A stretch of DNA of 8,328 bases from Oligoflexales bacterium. GTDB taxonomy: Bacteria > Bdellovibrionota_B > Oligoflexia > Oligoflexales > CACXFL01. Every line of letters begins with the position of its first letter. Positions within the stretch are counted from its first letter, which is position 1. Below, in pieces: positions 7,003-8,328 of the stretch. The stretch spans positions 1 through 8,328 of the forward strand of contig JANQHA010000033.1 in assembly GCA_028282865.1 (NCBI GenBank). The letters run 5' to 3'. Both the position numbers and the translations under genes were made by a program. The notes below the pieces were generated by a model. That model was not told the origin of the DNA. It searched no databases and saw only the letters and a list, made by a program, of their open reading frames with translations.

Positions 7003-7322
7003 GATTGTTCGTTCGCTATTTAATACTGATGAAAGCATTGCCACACCTTGCTCTGTAAAAGCGAAAGGTGAGTGTCTTAAACCTTTTTAGCTGAAGGGTT
7101 GGAGGTCACAATTTGTGACCTCCAATCTCTAAGTTCTTGATTTGTAAGTGGAAACATGAAGTCTTCTGGGAACCTTTTGAGGTTTCTTCTGACTGCTTGT
7201 TTTAAAGCCTTTGTCTCAACTTCATAAAGCTCTGCAAGGTCGGTGTCTAAAAGAACTTTTTTACCTCTGATTATGTATATCTTTTTCTTAATTATTTTGT
7301 TCATTTGAGAGGCGCTGTTCAA
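7003..7322 (-). pseudogene. ORF6N-domain protein, frameshifted and truncated remnant
   Basis: ORF6N is a DNA-binding-type domain common in phage and mobile-element proteins. The first frame reads [20 protein letters not shown], then [12 protein letters not shown] and RSQIVTSN, the typical ORF6N N-terminal half. It stops at TAA 7077 just after SAKKV. Reading in the -1 frame from 7083 gives [19 protein letters not shown] and VLNSERTI, the normal continuation, so one base has been lost at the AAAAAGG run. Similarity then ends near 7003, and the rest of a full-length gene is absent. The likely original start is TTG 7322, with GGGAG at 7328-7332 five bases upstream; ATG 7304 is the alternative and lacks a ribosome site. 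The open frame extends further upstream to 7523, but that part overlaps the end of tag and is not ORF6N-like. Probably a relic of a mobile element, now non-functional. Confidence 0.85.
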
Positions 7323-7455
7323 GTTTTCTCCCTGTTTATCCAAAAGCTGGTTACTTATACCACTCTCACTATCAGGGAAAAACGATATAATAGTGTAAAT
7401 ATAAAATATCTGCAGCGGACATTTTGGTATTTTACGAAGTGGCGAACCACCAGTT

Positions 7456-8049
7456 CTACATCCTTTGAACCCCACCAAGCTTCTTAATCTGGCGATAACG
7501 AAAACAATCGACTGTATGATCATTCACCATGCCAACTGCCTGCATATGAGCATACATAATCGTTGGTCCGACGAAGTTGAAACCGCGCTTTTTTAAATCC
7601 TTGCTGAATGCTTCAGATACCTTTGTTTGGGCTGGGACCTGTTTCATAGTTTTCCAAGAATTTTGGATGGGTTCGTGATCTACAAACGACCATTGGTAGC
7701 TTGAGAAACTACCGAACTCTTCTTGAACTTCTAAAAAAGCTTTTGCATTTCGGACTGCTGATTCGACCTTTAGTTTGTTACGAATGATTCCTGGATCTTT
7801 TAGTAGTGCATTGATTTTTCGTTTACCAAATGCTGCAACCTTTTCAGGGTTAAATCCTTCAAAAGCATTGATGTAACCCTGCCGTCTTTTTAGAATCGTT
7901 GACCAACTTAGCCCAGCTTGAGCTCCTTCAAGAATTAAAAACTCGAATAACAACCTATCGTCTGTTACAGGTACCCCCCACTCTTCGTCATGATAACGTA
8001 GGTATTCGAGGTCTGATGTTCCTGCCCACTCACAGCGTTTTTTACTCAT
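7456..8049 (-). CDS. tag: DNA-3-methyladenine glycosylase I (Tag)
   Basis: This 197-residue protein, close in length to E. coli Tag, removes 3-methyladenine from alkylated DNA in the cytoplasm and starts base excision repair. It aligns along its whole length with the family: RCEWAG at the N-terminus, YHDEEWGVP (19-27), [10 protein letters not shown] (40-49), [19 protein letters not shown], the WSFV block (120-123), [14 protein letters not shown] (153-166) and [14 protein letters not shown] (169-182). The family zinc ligands are present as Cys6, His20, His178 and Cys182. Glu41 and Trp49 correspond to the base-pocket residues Glu38 and Trp46 of E. coli Tag. The start ATG 8049 has AAGGAG at 8056-8061. 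No ada or alk partner is visible; the gene stands between an ORF6N relic and a divergent secreted-protein gene. No frame damage is seen. Confidence 0.97.
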   Translation of the reverse strand: MSKKRCEWAGTSDLEYLRYHDEEWGVPVTDDRLLFEFLILEGAQAGLSWSTILKRRQGYINAFEGFNPEKVAAFGKRKINALLKDPGIIRNKLKVESAVRNAKAFLEVQEEFGSFSSYQWSFVDHEPIQNSWKTMKQVPAQTKVSEAFSKDLKKRGFNFVGPTIMYAHMQAVGMVNDHTVDCFRYRQIKKLGGVQRM

Positions 8050-8055
8050 ATGCTA

Positions 8056-8061
8056 CTCCTT
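8056..8061 (-). promoter_or_regulatory. Ribosome binding site of tag
   Basis: AAGGAG on the minus strand lies 6 bases before ATG 8049. It is a strong site and confirms the start. Confidence 0.8.
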
Positions 8062-8237
8062 CTAATAGCAAGTATTATTTCTACTTTGATATTTTGTATA
8101 ATAGAATCTTAAGCTTACCTTTTCCTATAGTTCTAGGGCTTTTTACGATGTTCTCGCTAACTCTTTTATTCTTGTTATCTTCAGGCCCCTTTGTTAAGAG
8201 TTTCTTTGAAATATTCACGATACAGTCTAAGACAAAT

Positions 8238-8244
8238 AGGAGGT
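8238..8244 (+). promoter_or_regulatory. Ribosome binding site of the right-edge gene
   Basis: AGGAGGT lies 7 bases before ATG 8252. It is a near-perfect Shine-Dalgarno and the main support for calling the partial gene. Confidence 0.8.
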
Positions 8245-8251
8245 AGGTGCT

Positions 8252-8328
8252 ATGGGTATTAAAGTAACTTTCTTGACTTTAGTGATGTTTGGTTTGGCAC
8301 TGCAAGCTTCAGCTTCGGAGCCTTTAGA
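8252..8328 (+). CDS. Secreted protein of unknown function, N-terminal 25 codons only
   Basis: ATG 8252 follows a near-perfect ribosome site and opens a frame to the window edge. The translation begins MGIKVTFLTLVMFGLALQ and ends ASASEPL. Lys4, a hydrophobic core (residues 5-17) and the ASA motif make a standard Sec signal peptide, with likely cleavage after residue 22. There is no lipobox, so it is probably periplasmic, outer-membrane or secreted. It is the only gene called on the plus strand and is divergent from tag. The function cannot be inferred from this fragment. Confidence 0.75.
   Translation, partial: MGIKVTFLTLVMFGLALQASASEPL

Larger units (their letters stand above)
8050..8251. 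other. Divergent intergenic region between tag and the right-edge gene
   Basis: This 202-base AT-rich gap must hold the promoters of both flanking genes. On the plus strand a TATAAT hexamer occurs at 8097-8102 but no good -35 box stands 16-18 bases before it. On the plus strand TAAGAGTTT (8195-8203) and CACGATAC (8216-8223) loosely resemble sigma-28 boxes with the wrong spacing. A 32-codon plus-strand frame (8148-8246) lacks a convincing ribosome site and is not called as a gene. Confidence 0.5.

Noticed and set aside
7438..7451. GTGG-TTCG-CCAC hairpin just after the tag stop codon as a terminator
   Set aside because: The stem is only 4 bp (plus a wobble pair) and no T-run follows on the minus strand.
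8195..8223. Possible sigma-28 promoter upstream of the right-edge gene (TAAG...CACGATAC)
   Set aside because: The -10 box matches at only 5 of 8 positions and the spacer is 16-17 bases instead of 15, well below the two clear sites in this window.
8148..8246. 32-codon plus-strand frame with a hydrophobic N-terminus just before the right-edge gene
   Set aside because: No ribosome site precedes it, and its stop codon falls right next to the Shine-Dalgarno of the following gene. A leader peptide is possible but unsupported.
1..8328. tRNA, rRNA, CRISPR array or intact insertion sequence
   Set aside because: No regularly spaced repeats, cloverleaf-like sequence or transposase reading frame is visible on either strand.

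Overview
The window looks like accessory chromosome from a Gram-negative bacterium. Four of the six identifiable coding genes begin with a lipoprotein or Sec signal peptide, which suggests many cell-envelope proteins. The lipoproteins share a Cys-Lys-Ser-rich tether, and two promoters match the flagellar-type sigma-28 (FliA) consensus. This combination would fit a predatory or environmental member of the Bdellovibrionota (Bdellovibrio/Oligoflexia-like). That placement is an inference from style only; no marker gene in the window fixes the taxonomy.

Layout, left to right. Positions 1-807 (minus strand) hold the N-terminal 269 codons of a lipoprotein cut by the window edge. Positions 965-2059 (minus) hold a complete 364-residue paralogue of it, followed by a clear intrinsic terminator at 913-937. 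Positions 2160-5759 (minus) encode a 1199-residue lipoprotein of unknown family with many cysteines, a central Ala/Gly-rich hydrophobic block and a charged helical C-terminus. Positions 5965-6912 (minus, GTG start) encode a secreted protein with a papain-like (clan CA) cysteine peptidase signature. Positions 7003-7322 (minus) are the remnant of an ORF6N-domain gene, frameshifted and then truncated. Positions 7456-8049 (minus) encode Tag, DNA-3-methyladenine glycosylase I, the only confident housekeeping-type gene. Position 8252 to the right edge (plus) is the first 25 codons of a secreted protein.

The most interesting signal is regulatory. The 1199-residue lipoprotein and the cysteine-peptidase-like protein are each preceded by nearly the same 35-base element (30 of 35 identical), containing TAAA-N15-GCCGAT(A/T)A, a textbook sigma-28 promoter. 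The two genes are therefore probably co-expressed from separate promoters with the motility/attack-phase type of regulon, although neither resembles a flagellar gene. At the lipoprotein gene the -10 element lies only 7 bases from the ATG and no Shine-Dalgarno is visible, so its mRNA may be leaderless. The two tandem paralogous lipoproteins share a different upstream element and good GGAG ribosome sites.

The module of a large surface lipoprotein, a secreted cysteine peptidase and duplicated small lipoproteins, two of the genes under sigma-28 control, is the best candidate for an undescribed system here. Its function cannot be read from the sequence alone.
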